64,000 nt of DNA. Origin: Leucobacter sp. wl10. GTDB lineage: Bacteria > Actinomycetota > Actinomycetes > Actinomycetales > Microbacteriaceae. Location: contig NZ_KZ983990.1 in the NCBI RefSeq assembly GCF_003569785.1, forward strand, positions 1-64,000. Direction: 5' to 3'. How positions within the stretch are numbered: the first letter of the stretch is position 1; the number at the start of each line of letters is the position of its first letter. Under the pieces are notes generated by a model that saw nothing but the letters and a program-made list of their open reading frames with translations, was not told where the DNA came from and ran no database searches. The translations under genes were made by a program, and so were the position numbers. Positions 42,344 to 51,278 of this stretch are shown piece by piece.

Positions 42344-42372
42344 ATTGCAAGCGATTCTCAGACTTTCGTCAA
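42344..42372 (-). promoter_or_regulatory. Promoter of the LuxR regulator
   Basis: On the minus strand TTGACG (42367-42372), 17 bp, TGCAAT (42344-42349), close to the vegetative consensus. The transcription start would be near 42337, about 63 nt before the start codon. Confidence 0.65.
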
Positions 42373-42475
42373 AGATGCACCTGGACCTTTGGCGTAGATC
42401 ATCCATTTCACGCATAGACATGAGTCGCACTCCCGGGCGTGCGCGGAGCCTGTCCCTCCCCGTTCGCGCCCCCGC

Positions 42476-42481
42476 TACGCT
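42476..42481 (+). promoter_or_regulatory. -10 box of the first xth gene, leaderless
   Basis: TACGCT, 6-nt spacer, ATG at 42488. No gene is visible in the rest of 42281-42475 apart from the divergent promoter. Confidence 0.5.
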
Positions 42482-42487
42482 GGTTCC

Positions 42488-43366
42488 ATGCGCATCGCCA
42501 CCTGGAACGTCAACTCGATCCGCACACGCTTCGGCCGCGTGGTCGACTGGCTCGTCCGCGAGGACATCGACGTGCTGGCCATGCAGGAGATCAAGTGCCG
42601 CCCCGATCAGTTCCCGGTCGATGCCTTCGAGCGGGCGGGCTACCACCTCGAGATCCACGGGCTCAACCAGTGGAACGGCGTGGCCTTCGCGAGCCGGCAC
42701 GAGATGACCGACGCTGCGCGGTCCTTCACCGACATGCCGGGATTCGGACACCCCGTCAAAGGCCAGGAGGCCGTGCAGGGAGCCGGCCCGAACGGGATGC
42801 CGCTCGAGGCCCGCGCGCTCGGCGTGACGGTCGGCGACCTGCGGCTGTGGAGCCTGTACGTGCCCAACGGCCGGGCGCTGGGCGACCCCCACTTCGACTA
42901 CAAGCTCGCGTGGCTCGAGGCGCTGAGGCACGACGCCGAGGCCTGGCTCGAGCAGGATCCGGATCTGCCGCTCGCGCTCATGGGCGACTGGAACATCGCC
43001 CCTTTCGACGGCGACATGGCGGATCCGTCGTTCACGGTGGGCGAGTCCACGCACGTCTCGCCCGAGGAGCGCGCGGCGTTCGCCTCGTTCTCGGCGACGG
43101 TGGAGGACGTCGTGCGGCCGATCGTACCCGAGGGCTTCACCTTCTGGGACTACAAGGCCGGCCGCTTTCCGAAGGACCAGGGCATGCGCATCGACTTCAT
43201 CCTCGGCTCGCGGGCGTTCGCCGACGCCGTCACCGGCGCCTCGATCGAGCGCGACGAGCGCAAGGGCGACGCGCCGAGCGACCACGTGCCCGTCGTCGTC
43301 GACATCGATCCGGCGCTGCTCGGCGGCACCTTCGAGGACGAGTACGACCGGCCCATGGTGTTCTGA
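42488..43366 (+). CDS. xth: Exonuclease III (AP endonuclease) paralogue 1
   Basis: A 292-aa EEP-family Xth protein, the long bacterial length: MRIATWNVNSIRTR (Asn), MQEIKCRPDQ (Glu), YVPNG, MGDWNIAPFDGD (usual GDFN has W here), and the terminal RIDFILGSRAF and SDHVPVVVDI. It cleaves at abasic sites and removes 3' blocks in base-excision repair. The GDWN change is unusual but conserves the catalytic Asp/Asn. A second, more divergent paralogue follows 20 bp after the stop. Confidence 0.94.
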   Translation: MRIATWNVNSIRTRFGRVVDWLVREDIDVLAMQEIKCRPDQFPVDAFERAGYHLEIHGLNQWNGVAFASRHEMTDAARSFTDMPGFGHPVKGQEAVQGAGPNGMPLEARALGVTVGDLRLWSLYVPNGRALGDPHFDYKLAWLEALRHDAEAWLEQDPDLPLALMGDWNIAPFDGDMADPSFTVGESTHVSPEERAAFASFSATVEDVVRPIVPEGFTFWDYKAGRFPKDQGMRIDFILGSRAFADAVTGASIERDERKGDAPSDHVPVVVDIDPALLGGTFEDEYDRPMVF

Positions 43367-43386
43367 CCGCAAGTAGACTGGACCGC

Positions 43387-44253
43387 ATGGCTGAAACCCT
43401 GCGCGTCGCAACCGTCAACGTCAACGGCATCCGTGCCGCGTATCGCAAGGGCATGGGCGACTGGCTCGAGCGCCGGGACATCGACGTGCTCGCCATGCAA
43501 GAGGTGCGCGCGCAGGACGAGCACCTCGAGGAGTTCCTCGGCGGGAACGGCTGGCACGTGCTGCACGACCCCTGCGAGATCAAGGGCCGCGCCGGCGTCG
43601 CGATCGCGAGCCGCGCTCCGGCGACCGCGCACCGCGTCGGGCTCGGGCCGCTCGACGCGCAGGATCGCATCCAGTCGTCGGGCCGCTGGCTCGAGGCCGA
43701 CTTCGAGGTCGGCGGCTCCTCGATCACGGTGATCAGCAACTACACGCACTCGGGCGAGGTCGACACCCCCCGCCAGGAGGCCAAGTGGGCCTTTCTCGAC
43801 GCGATGGGCGTGCGCATGAACGAGCTGATCGACGAGCGCGAGTTCGTGACCATCGTGGGCGACTTCAACGTGGGCCACCGCGAATTCGACATCAAGAACT
43901 GGCGCGGCAACGTGAAGCGATCCGGCTTCCTGCCCCGCGAGCGCGCCTACTTCGACCGCTTCTTCGGCCCGCGCGGCGAGAACGTGCTCGGCGTCGACGG
44001 CACCGAGGGCCCCGGCTTCGGCTGGGTCGACGTGGGGCGCCGCTTCCACGGCGAGGTCGACGGCCCCTACACCTGGTGGTCGAACCGCGGCCAGGCCTTC
44101 GACAATGACACGGGCTGGCGCATCGACTACCAGGTCGTCACCCCGGCGCTCGCCGAGCACGTCGAGCACTACGCCATCGACCGTGCCGCCTCCTACGCCG
44201 AGCGCTGGTCCGATCACGCGCCCGTGGTCGTCGATTACGCTCTCGGGCGCTGA
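43387..44253 (+). CDS. xth: Exonuclease III paralogue 2
   Basis: A 288-aa Xth protein with canonical motifs: TVNVNGIRAAYRKG, MQEVRAQDEHLEE, ISNYTHSG, IVGDFNVGHREFDIKNW, WRIDYQVVTP and SDHAPVVVDY. GDFNVGHREFDIKNW marks the ExoA-like clade of actinobacteria. ATG 43387 follows TAGACT by 7 nt, so it has its own leaderless promoter despite the 20-bp gap to paralogue 1. The two proteins are only distantly alike. Both should be AP endonucleases, with different substrate preference. Confidence 0.94.
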   Translation: MAETLRVATVNVNGIRAAYRKGMGDWLERRDIDVLAMQEVRAQDEHLEEFLGGNGWHVLHDPCEIKGRAGVAIASRAPATAHRVGLGPLDAQDRIQSSGRWLEADFEVGGSSITVISNYTHSGEVDTPRQEAKWAFLDAMGVRMNELIDEREFVTIVGDFNVGHREFDIKNWRGNVKRSGFLPRERAYFDRFFGPRGENVLGVDGTEGPGFGWVDVGRRFHGEVDGPYTWWSNRGQAFDNDTGWRIDYQVVTPALAEHVEHYAIDRAASYAERWSDHAPVVVDYALGR

Positions 44254-45360
<1,107 letters not shown>

Positions 45361-45364
45361 GCCG

Positions 45365-45458
45365 CCGGCCCGGGCTCGGCGAGGGGTTCGGCTTCAGTCG
45401 GGCCGGTGCGCCCGAGAGCGCCTGACCGAAGCCGAATCCCTCGCCGAGCCCGGGCCGG
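45365..45458. terminator. Long hairpin between trpS and the alcohol dehydrogenase
   Basis: Arms 45365-45395 and 45428-45458 pair over 31 positions (30 Watson-Crick, one G-U), loop 32 nt. It fills the convergent spacer and starts 5 bp after the trpS stop. Arm length is far beyond a normal terminator; it may also be an element of the REP-like family seen elsewhere. Confidence 0.85.
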
Positions 45459-45474
45459 AGGGGAGAACTCGGCA

Positions 45475-46515
45475 CTACGGCACGAGCACCGCGCGTCCCT
45501 GCACACGGCCGTTGGTCAGGTCGTCGAAGGCCTGCAGCGCGTCGTCGAGCGGGTAGCGCACCACCTCGACGCCGATCTTGCCGGCCTGCGCGAGCGCCAC
45601 GACCTCGCGCATGTCCGAGCGGGTGCCGCCGTACGCGCGCTCGATGTTGACGCCCCAGGGCAGGCCGGTGCCGCTGCCCGCCACGTACTCGAACGCCCCT
45701 CCACCGAGGCCCACGAAGCGGATCGCGCCGCCGCCGCGCACGACGGCGAGCGCGAGATCGACCGTCGGCTGCACGCCCACGAAGTCGAGCACCACGTCGG
45801 CCCCGATCCCGCCGGTCTCCTCAAGGATCCGCGCAGCGGCGCCGCCGTCGCTCGGCAGCGTGAGATCGGCGCCGTTCTTCTCGGCGAAGGCCAGCTTCTC
45901 CGGGTCGGTGTCGAGGGCGATGATGCGGGATCCGGTGGTCGCCGCCAGGATCTGCAGCGCCATGTGCCCGAGCCCGCCGAGCCCGATCGTGACGACCGTG
46001 GCGTCGCCGGTCATGCGGTCCCGCACGGTGTTGATCGCGTGCATGGGGGTGAGCGCCGCGTCGGCGAGCGGGGCGGCCTCCACCGGGTCGAGACCGCCGA
46101 TGGGGTCGAGGTGGTGCGCCTTCACCGCGATGTAGTCGGCCATGCCGCCCGGGCTGCCGATGCCGGGGGACAGCGGTGCGAGCGCGTCGCGCGGGTAGAC
46201 GACCTCGCACTGGTTGTCGCGCCCCGCGAGGCACTCCCGGCAGTGCCCGCACGACAGGATCAGCGCCACGAGGGCGCCGTCCCCCTCGTTCCATCCCCGC
46301 ACCTCTGCGCCCGCCTTCGCGACCGTACCCGCCACCTCGTGGCCGAGTGTGCCGCCGATGAGCGGATTCTCGTCGCCCATGCCGATGATCGCGATGTCGG
46401 AGTGGCAGAGGCCGGCGCCGCCGACTTTCAGCAGCACCTCGTCCGGCTCGATCTCGGGAACGGGCTTGTCCCAGATCTCGACCGTGTCGTTCTTCACGTA
46501 GGTCACTGCGCGCAT
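45475..46515 (-). CDS. Zinc-dependent NAD(P) alcohol dehydrogenase
   Basis: A 346-aa MDR enzyme with both zinc sites: catalytic CHSD (C near 37) with GHEVAGTV, and structural CGHCRECLAGRDNQC (about 89-103). The cofactor loop GLGGLGHMALQ is near res 173-183. It oxidises a primary or secondary alcohol with NAD(H), cytosolic. ATG 46515 is the first of the frame's domain; no neighbours suggest a pathway. It is divergent from the DUF2156 gene. Confidence 0.93.
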   Translation of the reverse strand: MRAVTYVKNDTVEIWDKPVPEIEPDEVLLKVGGAGLCHSDIAIIGMGDENPLIGGTLGHEVAGTVAKAGAEVRGWNEGDGALVALILSCGHCRECLAGRDNQCEVVYPRDALAPLSPGIGSPGGMADYIAVKAHHLDPIGGLDPVEAAPLADAALTPMHAINTVRDRMTGDATVVTIGLGGLGHMALQILAATTGSRIIALDTDPEKLAFAEKNGADLTLPSDGGAAARILEETGGIGADVVLDFVGVQPTVDLALAVVRGGGAIRFVGLGGGAFEYVAGSGTGLPWGVNIERAYGGTRSDMREVVALAQAGKIGVEVVRYPLDDALQAFDDLTNGRVQGRAVLVP

Positions 46516-46682
46516 CGCTTCTCCTGTTCTGGCCGCGGGTCTGCGACCGCAACTGTTCAGGGCGTCGGATCGGCGTCCTCACCTCAGGGTACTCCCGTCG
46601 TCTCCGTAAAGCATCAGCCGTCACTTTGTCTTCACCGGGCGTTTCCGGCGGCGACGTCACGGCCCCTGACGCTCGGGATCCG

Positions 46683-46688
46683 TAGACT
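46683..46688 (+). promoter_or_regulatory. -10 box of the DUF2156 gene, leaderless
   Basis: TAGACT, 6-nt spacer, ATG at 46695. The 46516-46682 spacer holds the divergent control region of the ADH gene; nothing else was recognised there. Confidence 0.55.
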
Positions 46689-46694
46689 GAGCCC

Positions 46695-48824
46695 ATGACC
46701 GACGACGCCCGCGTCCGCACCGCCGAGGCCGTCCGCCGGCGCCCTCCATCGGTCGCCGCGCTCCGTCGCGTGCCCCTCACGATCTCGTTCGTTCTCGCGA
46801 TGCTGGTGGTGGGCGCCGTAACGGGCACGATCCTGACCCCCGCCGCGCAGCAGCCGTGGTACCCGCAAGTGGCGACCGGGCTCCCCGCCCTCGCCGAGGG
46901 CCGCTGGTGGACGATCCTCACCTCCCCCTTCTTCGTCGACTCGCCACTCGTCTACCTCACCCTTCTGCCGCTCGTGGCCGGGGGCCTCGGGTGGTCCGAG
47001 TGGCGCTTCGGCTCGCTGCGCACCGCCGGGCTCTTCGCGGGCGGCCACCTCGTCGGGGTGCTCGGGGCCGCCGGGATCCTCGTCATCGTCTCGCAGGGCG
47101 GGTGGCCGTGGGCGGTGCGACTCTCCGAGACCTACGACGTCGGCCCCTCGGGCGGCGCGCTCACGACGCTCGTCTTCGCGGTCGCCACGCTGCCCGCCCC
47201 CTGGCGGCTGCGGGCCCGCCTCGCGATCGCGGTGTGGGTCGGCATCTCCGTGCTCTATCTGGGCCAGCTCTACGATCTGGAGCACGCCGTCTCAGCGGTC
47301 GCCGCGCTGGTCGCGAGCGGCTGGTTGCCGGCCTTCCGGCGCCCCGCAGGCAGGCCGAGCCAGCGCGAGTGGCGGCTCATCGGGCTCGCGGCGCTCGTCG
47401 CGATCGGCGTCATCCAGGTGCTCGACCTCGTCGTTCCCTACGACGGGCCGCTCGGCAGCAACGCCCCCACGGCGTCGTTCGTCGACGTCGCCGTCGACGT
47501 GATCATCATCGCCCTCATCGCCAACGGCATCAGGCAGGGCTTCCGAGTCGCCTGGATCGCGGCGATCGTGCTGGGGGCCTACAACGTGACGACCGGCGTG
47601 CTGGGCATCGCCCTGCTGCCGGTGCTCGTAGACCTCGGAGCCGTCGCCGCGCCCACGGATCTGCTCGGGCTGCTCGTCGCCCCGGCGCTGTTCTGGGCCG
47701 CGATCCTCGTCCTCCTCATAGCGGGGCGCGCCGCGTGGCGGGTGCGGCTGCGACCGGCGCGACGCCGCCTCGCCGCGGAGCCGCTGACCCGGGCGCAGCT
47801 GATCGACCGCCTGCGGCACTTCGGCGGCGGCACGATCTCCTGGATGGCCACGTGGAACGCCAACGACCGCGTCGCGGCCGCCGGCGAGGGCGCCGTCGCC
47901 TACCAGGCGCACGCGGGCGTCGCGATCATGCTGGGAGATCCCATCGTTCCCGAGGCGGCGCGGGCGGATGCGCTCGCCGACTTCGAACGGGTGACGCAGC
48001 AGGCTGGGCTGATCCCGTGCGTCTTCTCGGCGAGCGGCGCCGCGGCCGCCGCGCGCCCCGCCGGGTGGCGCTCGGTGATCGTGGCCGAGGACACCATCGT
48101 CGACCTGCCCGGCCTCGAGTTCAAGGGCAAGGCCTGGGGGCCCGTGCGCACGGCGATGAATCGGGCGGGCCGCGAGGGCATCGAGTTCCGCATGGTGCGG
48201 CTCGCCGACGAGCCGTGGAACGTGCTCGCCCAGGTGCGGGCGATCTCGGAGCAGTGGAGCGGCGACAAGGGGCTGCCCGAGATGCGGTTCACCCTGGGCA
48301 CGGTGGACGAGGCGCTGGATCCCGAGACCCGCGTCGCCATCGCCGTCGATGGTGACGGCAGCCTGCACGGGGTGACGTCGTGGCTGCCGGTCCACGGGGC
48401 GTCCGCGAGGACGGGTGGCGAGCCCCGGATCGTCGGCTGGACGCTCGATCTGATGCGGCGACGCGACGGCGGTTTCGGCCCCGTGATGGAGTTCCTCATC
48501 GCCGCGTCGGCGCAGCACTTCTCAGACCGGGACTACGAGTTCGTGTCGCTCTCGGGCGCCCCGCTCGTGCGGCCTCGGGACGCGGAAGCCGGCCCCGTGG
48601 ATCAGGTGCTCGAGCAGATCGGCGGGCTCATCGAGCCGCTCTACGGCTTCAAGTCGCTGCACCGCTTCAAGCAGAAGTTCAACCCGCGGCACGAGCCGCT
48701 GCACCTGCTCTACCGCGACGAGGGCGATCTGCCGCGCATCGGGATCGCGCTCACCCGCGCCTACCTGCCCGACGCCTCGCTGCGGGATCTCGTCGCATCC
48801 GCGACGGTCGGCCGCTCGGGCTGA
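46695..48824 (+). CDS. Rhomboid-like membrane protein fused to a DUF2156 aminoacyl-PG synthase domain
   Basis: A 709-aa protein. Res 20-360 are a multi-TM region with rhomboid-like features (LLPLVAGGLGWSEWRFGSLR, HLVGVLGAAGILV); serine/His catalysis is not clear. Res 365-700 are the GNAT-like DUF2156 fold of MprF/LysX proteins (FGGGTISWMATWNANDRVA, AVAYQAHAGVAIMLGDPI, GLPEMRFTLG, PLYGFKSLHRFKQKFNPRHEPLHLLY). It likely transfers lysine or alanine from tRNA to phosphatidylglycerol, or another aminoacylation, giving cationic-peptide resistance. ATG 46695 follows the -10 by 6 nt. Confidence 0.88.
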   Translation: MTDDARVRTAEAVRRRPPSVAALRRVPLTISFVLAMLVVGAVTGTILTPAAQQPWYPQVATGLPALAEGRWWTILTSPFFVDSPLVYLTLLPLVAGGLGWSEWRFGSLRTAGLFAGGHLVGVLGAAGILVIVSQGGWPWAVRLSETYDVGPSGGALTTLVFAVATLPAPWRLRARLAIAVWVGISVLYLGQLYDLEHAVSAVAALVASGWLPAFRRPAGRPSQREWRLIGLAALVAIGVIQVLDLVVPYDGPLGSNAPTASFVDVAVDVIIIALIANGIRQGFRVAWIAAIVLGAYNVTTGVLGIALLPVLVDLGAVAAPTDLLGLLVAPALFWAAILVLLIAGRAAWRVRLRPARRRLAAEPLTRAQLIDRLRHFGGGTISWMATWNANDRVAAAGEGAVAYQAHAGVAIMLGDPIVPEAARADALADFERVTQQAGLIPCVFSASGAAAAARPAGWRSVIVAEDTIVDLPGLEFKGKAWGPVRTAMNRAGREGIEFRMVRLADEPWNVLAQVRAISEQWSGDKGLPEMRFTLGTVDEALDPETRVAIAVDGDGSLHGVTSWLPVHGASARTGGEPRIVGWTLDLMRRRDGGFGPVMEFLIAASAQHFSDRDYEFVSLSGAPLVRPRDAEAGPVDQVLEQIGGLIEPLYGFKSLHRFKQKFNPRHEPLHLLYRDEGDLPRIGIALTRAYLPDASLRDLVASATVGRSG

Positions 48825-48859
48825 TCCGCGCCGCTCCGAAACGGCCTACAGTGGGGATC

Positions 48860-49248
48860 ATGTCCAGGTTGCATGCCCTCCGCTCGACGGCGGGCGCCGT
48901 CTTCGGCATCGGCGCCCAGATCTTCGGTGAGTTCACGGCCGTGTGGAGCATGCGGCTCTCGTGGATGCTGTTCAACCGGGGGGGTACGCGCGAATCTACT
49001 TCTCGCACTACCACCGAACGCCCCGACCGCCGCTCGAGTTACCGGGCACCGACGAGCCGCGCCTCGTCGACCTCACCTTCATCAACGCCACCACCCTCTC
49101 CGTGTCCGACGTGAGGGTTGTGAACACCCGCATGCTCCGGACCGTCGTGTGGCACACCACGCTCGCGTTCTTCTTCAACGCCCTCATCATCGTGCTCACG
49201 ATGAACGTGATCGTGAACGGATCGCTCTTCGCCGCGCTTCTCGATTAG
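48860..49248 (+). pseudogene. DUF1345 membrane protein, truncated and frameshifted
   Basis: ATG 48860 (TACAGT 7 nt upstream) opens MSRLHALRSTAGAVFGIGAQ, runs to SWMLFNRGG and then leaves the family frame at a run of seven G (48978-48984). The other frame continues YARIYFSHYHRTPRPPLELP, VDLTFINATTLSVSDVRVV, TLAFFFNALIIVLTMNVI to a stop at 49248, clearly the C-terminal half of a DUF1345 integral membrane protein. One extra G restores the frame. About 100 aa of the N-terminal half also appear deleted compared with typical length near 215. The broken gene still has a promoter. Confidence 0.65.
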
Positions 49249-49307
49249 GGCGGGGAGACTGTTGCGGGGCCGGCGCCCACGCGGCAGCACGAACGCGAGA
49301 AACGTTG

Positions 49308-49313
49308 TACATT
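49308..49313 (+). promoter_or_regulatory. -10 box of the rib operon
   Basis: TACATT, about 7 nt before the predicted transcript start that begins the FMN riboswitch. No clear -35 box. Confidence 0.5.
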
Positions 49314-49323
49314 TAGTCATGTG

Positions 49324-49446
49324 TTCCGGGGTCGGTGTGATTCCGAACCGGCGGTGAAAGCCCGCGAACCCCGCTCGAGCGGGGCCGAATCGGTGGAATC
49401 CCGATGCCGACGGTGATGAGCCCTCAGCTCTAGTCCGGATGATAGG
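49324..49446 (+). ncRNA. FMN riboswitch (RFN element)
   Basis: The conserved core is present in order: GGGTCGGTGTGATTCCGAACC, GGCGGTGAAAGCCCGCGAACC, a variable stem-loop (CCCCGCTCGAGCGGGG), TCGGTGGAATCCCGATGCCGA, CGGTGATGAGC and the closing AGTCCGGATG. It binds FMN and shuts off the rib genes downstream, most likely by hiding the ribosome site in this GC-rich group. No strong intrinsic terminator is visible before ribD. Confidence 0.93.
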
Positions 49447-49460
49447 AACGCGAAGCTGCG

Positions 49461-50609
49461 ATGCATCGCCAGCCTCCGCGCACCCCCGGACGGAAGGCGG
49501 CGGGAATGCTGGAGCAGGGGCTCATCGAGGACGCGATGCGTCGCGCGGTGGCGCTTTCGCGCCGCAGCCCCGCCGACGATCCCAACCCGCGGGTGGGCTG
49601 CGCGCTGCTCGACCCCGAGGGCCGCATCGTCGCCGAGGGCTGGCACCGCGGGGCCGGCACGCCCCACGCCGAGATCGAGGCGCTGGAGCGGCTGCCCGAG
49701 GCGTGGCGGTCCCGCACCGTCGAGCTCACCGCGGTCGTGACGCTCGAGCCCTGCAACCACACCGGCCGCACTGGGCCCTGCGCGACCGCGCTGCTCGAGG
49801 CCGGCATCGGCGCGGTCGCCTACGCGATCGACGATCCGGGCCCCGAGGCGGGCGGCGGCGGCGAGACGATGCGCGCCGCGGGCGTCGAGGTGCGCGGCGG
49901 CGTGCTGGCGGGCGAGGCCCGGGCGGTGCTCAGGCCCTGGCTGGCGCGGCAGCGCACCGAGAATCCGGCGGCGGTCCCTCCCAGGCCGCGCGTTACGGTG
50001 AAGTGGGCGCAGACGCTCGACGGTCGCGCGGCGGCGGCCGACGGCTCGAGCCGGTGGATCACCGGTGTCGACGCGCGCGTCGACGTGCACCGCCGACGCG
50101 GCGAGGCGGACGCGATCCTCGTGGGCGCCGGCACCCTGCTCTCCGACGACCCCGCGCTCACGGCCCGCGCCGAGGGCGGCGGCCTGCTCGTGCCGGCCGA
50201 GGAGCAGCCTGTGCCCGTCGTGCTCGGGCGCCGCGCGATCCCGAACGGAGCCCGGGTGCGGCGGCACCCGGCGCTCGCGGCGCGCGGCCTCGCCGAGCCG
50301 CTGCGCTTCGACGGCGACGACCTCGCCGCCGACCTGGAGCGCCTGTACGCGCTGGGCTTCCGCCGGCTCTTCGTCGAGGGCGGGCCGACGGTCGCGAGCG
50401 CGTTCATCGCCGCCGACCTCGCCGACGAGGTGCTCGTCTATCTCGCCCCCGCGCTGCTCGGCGGGCCGCGCACCGCGCTCGGCGACATCGGCGTCGCGGG
50501 CATGGACGGGATCAAGCGCCTGCGCGTCTCGCGCACCGCGCAGCTCGGCGCCGACCTGCTCATCGAAGCCACCGTCATCACGAACACCGCCACGGCCAGG
50601 GAGGGCTGA
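49461..50609 (+). CDS. ribD: Riboflavin deaminase/reductase RibD
   Basis: A 382-aa bifunctional enzyme. The zinc cytidine-deaminase-like domain is res 19-150 (HAE 69-71; PCNHTGRTGPC with C98/C107), and the reductase domain is res 150-380 (VTVKWAQTLDGRAA, ILVGAGTLLSDDPALT, RLFVEGGPTVASAF). It carries out the second and third steps of riboflavin synthesis. Start ATG 49461 lies 15 nt after the riboswitch; ATG 49506 (MLEQG) is an alternative with homology starting about there. It is the first gene of the rib operon and is followed by ribE 3 bp on. Confidence 0.95.
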   Translation: MHRQPPRTPGRKAAGMLEQGLIEDAMRRAVALSRRSPADDPNPRVGCALLDPEGRIVAEGWHRGAGTPHAEIEALERLPEAWRSRTVELTAVVTLEPCNHTGRTGPCATALLEAGIGAVAYAIDDPGPEAGGGGETMRAAGVEVRGGVLAGEARAVLRPWLARQRTENPAAVPPRPRVTVKWAQTLDGRAAAADGSSRWITGVDARVDVHRRRGEADAILVGAGTLLSDDPALTARAEGGGLLVPAEEQPVPVVLGRRAIPNGARVRRHPALAARGLAEPLRFDGDDLAADLERLYALGFRRLFVEGGPTVASAFIAADLADEVLVYLAPALLGGPRTALGDIGVAGMDGIKRLRVSRTAQLGADLLIEATVITNTATAREG

Positions 50610-50612
50610 TCC

Positions 50613-51278
50613 ATGTTCACCGGACTCATCGAGGAGGTCGGCGAGATCGTCGACGTCGAACCGGTCGGCGACTCGCTGCGCCTCACCGTCGCGGGCCCGC
50701 TCGTCACCTCGGATGCGACGCACGGCGCCTCGATCTGCGTGTCGGGCGTGTGTCTCACCGTGGTCGAGCTCGGCGCATCCGCCGACGGGCGCGCCTCCTT
50801 CACCGCGGACGTCATGCAGCAGTCGGTACGCATGTCGACGCTCGGCGAGCTGCGTCCGGGCAGCGCCGTCAACCTCGAGCGCGCCGTGCGGGTCGACACG
50901 CGGCTCGGCGGCCATATCGTGCAGGGCCACGTCGACGGCACCGCGACGCTGCTCTCCGCGACGCCCCGCGACGCATGGCGCACCCTCCGGTTCTCGCTCT
51001 CGCCCGAGCTCGCCCCGCTGCTCGTCGACAAGGGATCGGTGACGCTCTCGGGCGTCTCTCTGACCGTCTCCGCGATCGCGGCCGAGCAGGAGCCCGAGCA
51101 GTGGTTCGAGGTCTCGCTGATTCCCGAGACGCTCGGCGCCACGACGCTCGGCACGCTGCAACCCGGCGACCGGGTGAACGTCGAGACCGACATCCTCGCG
51201 CGGCACGTCGCGCGCATGCTCCGCCTCGGAGCCGTCTCCGAGGCCCGCCTCCCCACCACCGAAGGAACCCCATCATGA
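50613..51278 (+). CDS. ribE: Riboflavin synthase alpha subunit
   Basis: A 221-aa RibE/RibC trimer subunit with two lumazine-binding repeats: MFTGLIEEVGEI, GASICVSGVCLTV, GGHIVQGHVDG, and a second half SVTLSGVSLTVSAI, ETLGATTLG. It dismutates two lumazines to riboflavin. Start ATG 50613 lies 3 bp after ribD, and its stop overlaps ribBA by 4 bp. Confidence 0.96.
   Translation: MFTGLIEEVGEIVDVEPVGDSLRLTVAGPLVTSDATHGASICVSGVCLTVVELGASADGRASFTADVMQQSVRMSTLGELRPGSAVNLERAVRVDTRLGGHIVQGHVDGTATLLSATPRDAWRTLRFSLSPELAPLLVDKGSVTLSGVSLTVSAIAAEQEPEQWFEVSLIPETLGATTLGTLQPGDRVNVETDILARHVARMLRLGAVSEARLPTTEGTPS

Noticed and set aside
49317-51206. Large minus-strand open frame across the riboswitch, ribD and ribE
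   Set aside because: It is antisense to a complete riboswitch and two well-conserved rib genes and has no homology.
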